From Intestinimonas massiliensis (ex Afouda et al. 2020) (lineage in GTDB: Bacteria > Bacillota > Clostridia > Oscillospirales > Oscillospiraceae): a stretch of DNA of 64,000 bases. The position numbers and the translations under genes are program-made. The notes beneath the pieces are model-generated. The model had not been told where the DNA came from. It searched no databases and saw only the letters and a program-made list of their open reading frames with translations. The DNA lies in the NCBI RefSeq assembly GCF_900626285.1, contig NZ_LR131147.1, positions 2,669,772-2,733,771 on the forward strand, read 5' to 3'. Shown here in pieces: positions 63,407-64,000 of this stretch; position 1 is the stretch's first letter, and each line of letters opens with the position of its first letter.

Positions 63407-63826
63407 TTACATCCCCGCTTTCAGTTGTTTATAGAAGTCCAGGGTGCTGAATCCCCGGTCCAGCTGGGTGAGCAGGAACCGCTCGCACACCCGGCCCAGG
63501 CAGTCCAGCCCCTTCTGGTCCAGTTGGAAGGAGAACAGGCGCTTGGGGTCGCCGTAGACGATGTGCCGCATGGCGGCCAGGGTGCCCGCCTCCAGGGGCA
63601 GGGAGACCCCCTCCCCCACCTCGTCCTGGCAGGATGCGCAGTGGAGCACCCCCTGGACCAGGTCCAGCCGGGGCCGGTCCGGATCGGGCAGGCCGCAGAC
63701 GGCGCAGGCGTCCAGCAGGGGCTCGTACCCCTCCAGACACATGAGCTTCAGCTCAAAGGCCGCCTTGATGAGGGCCTGTGGCTTGTTCAGCTTGTCCAGG
63801 GCGTGGAGGGAATTCAAAATTAGGGC
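63407..63826 (-). pseudogene. recO: DNA repair protein RecO, 5' end missing
   Basis: The minus-strand frame reads ALILNSLHALDKLNKPQALI and continues to the normal C-terminus, including the zinc region CAVCGLPDPDRPRLD and CASCQDE. It covers about the last 135-140 residues of a protein that is normally near 240; the OB-fold and first helices are absent. A stop lies eight codons upstream and the sequence there turns AT-rich, so the gene is broken by an insertion, rearrangement or assembly join near 63827-63834. Confidence 0.8.
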
Positions 63827-63834
63827 CCCCGCTC

Positions 63835-64000
63835 TTATTCACAACTCCCATCGCCGAGCGAACCCTCTGTGGTTATACTACTTCCGCCCCACTCACCAGA
63901 TATTAAATCTTCACCATCTCTTGTACATTCACAAACATCATCAGCTTGTACATTTTTATTCTCCTTTCTATTGTCTACTCTTGCACCCCATCCACTAACT
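63835..64000 (-). CDS. 3' end of an unidentified gene running off the window
   Basis: A minus-strand frame open from the right edge to TAA at 63835-63837: VSGWGARVDNRKENKNVQAD through GEDLISGEWGGSS to a Gly/Ser-rich end. Its AT content is much higher than the rest of the window. I cannot name it. It may belong to an element inserted in recO. Confidence 0.4.
   Translation of the reverse strand, partial: VSGWGARVDNRKENKNVQADDVCECTRDGEDLISGEWGGSSITTEGSLGDGSCE

Overview
The window looks like chromosome of a GC-rich anaerobic Firmicute of the Oscillospiraceae type, resembling the lysine-fermenting, butyrate-forming Flavonifractor/Intestinimonas group. The basis is gene content and order: a lysine fermentation operon, a Gram-positive dcw cluster with mraZ, a SpoVD-like PBP and sbp/ylxX, T-box control of alaS, mutS2, and meso-DAP type MurE. 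The species name is inference. I see no rRNA, tRNA or CRISPR array.

Layout. 1-5.6 kb: tex (cut by the left edge), a coiled-coil gene, a MarR repressor and MATE pump that share an operator, and a cytidylate-kinase-like gene. 5.6-12.0 kb: a minus-strand operon kce-kdd-kamA-kamD-kamE that carries lysine through beta-lysine and 3,5-diaminohexanoate, behind a lysine riboswitch and a consensus promoter. 12.1-14.0 kb: a 5'-truncated S41 protease with SLH domains, abutting the tail of a foreign gene. 14-17 kb: a TrpXYZ-type ABC importer. 17-24.3 kb: tagA, tmk, a DJ-1 family gene, 5-formyl-THF cyclo-ligase, a small Cys-rich peptide, mltG, a U32 peptidase, and an ECF sigma factor with its membrane partner. 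24.6-30.4 kb: an iron alcohol dehydrogenase, two small genes, T-box-controlled alaS, and tandem repeats at the alaS 3' end. 30.5-39.7 kb: a second kinase paralogue, gdhA, an FAD dehydrogenase, a second ECF pair, citrate synthase and a CorA transporter with a long leader. 39.8-54.0 kb: the dcw cluster from mraZ to ftsZ on the minus strand. 54.2-63.8 kb: coaD, rsmD, uvrC, HPr, mutS2, phzF and a broken recO. An AT-rich gene end runs off the right edge.

The most unusual feature is a pair of homologous, strongly folded elements of about 165 bp sitting directly after the stop codons of kdd and alaS (the alaS one in tandem). They share conserved single-stranded motifs and stems that differ in sequence but keep pairing. 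Each is followed by a copy of exactly the last 52 bp of its own host gene. Each also carries a 10-12 nt stretch that is the reverse complement of host sequence straddling the point where the 52-bp copy begins, starting 6 nt upstream in both cases. This looks like a small guided element that targets gene 3' ends and preserves the reading frame. I do not recognise it as a known family.

How the genes work together: lysine is sensed by the leader RNA and fermented by Kce, Kdd, KamA and KamDE; GdhA, citrate synthase and the alcohol dehydrogenase handle nitrogen, carbon and redox; the dcw genes and their neighbours build wall and septum.
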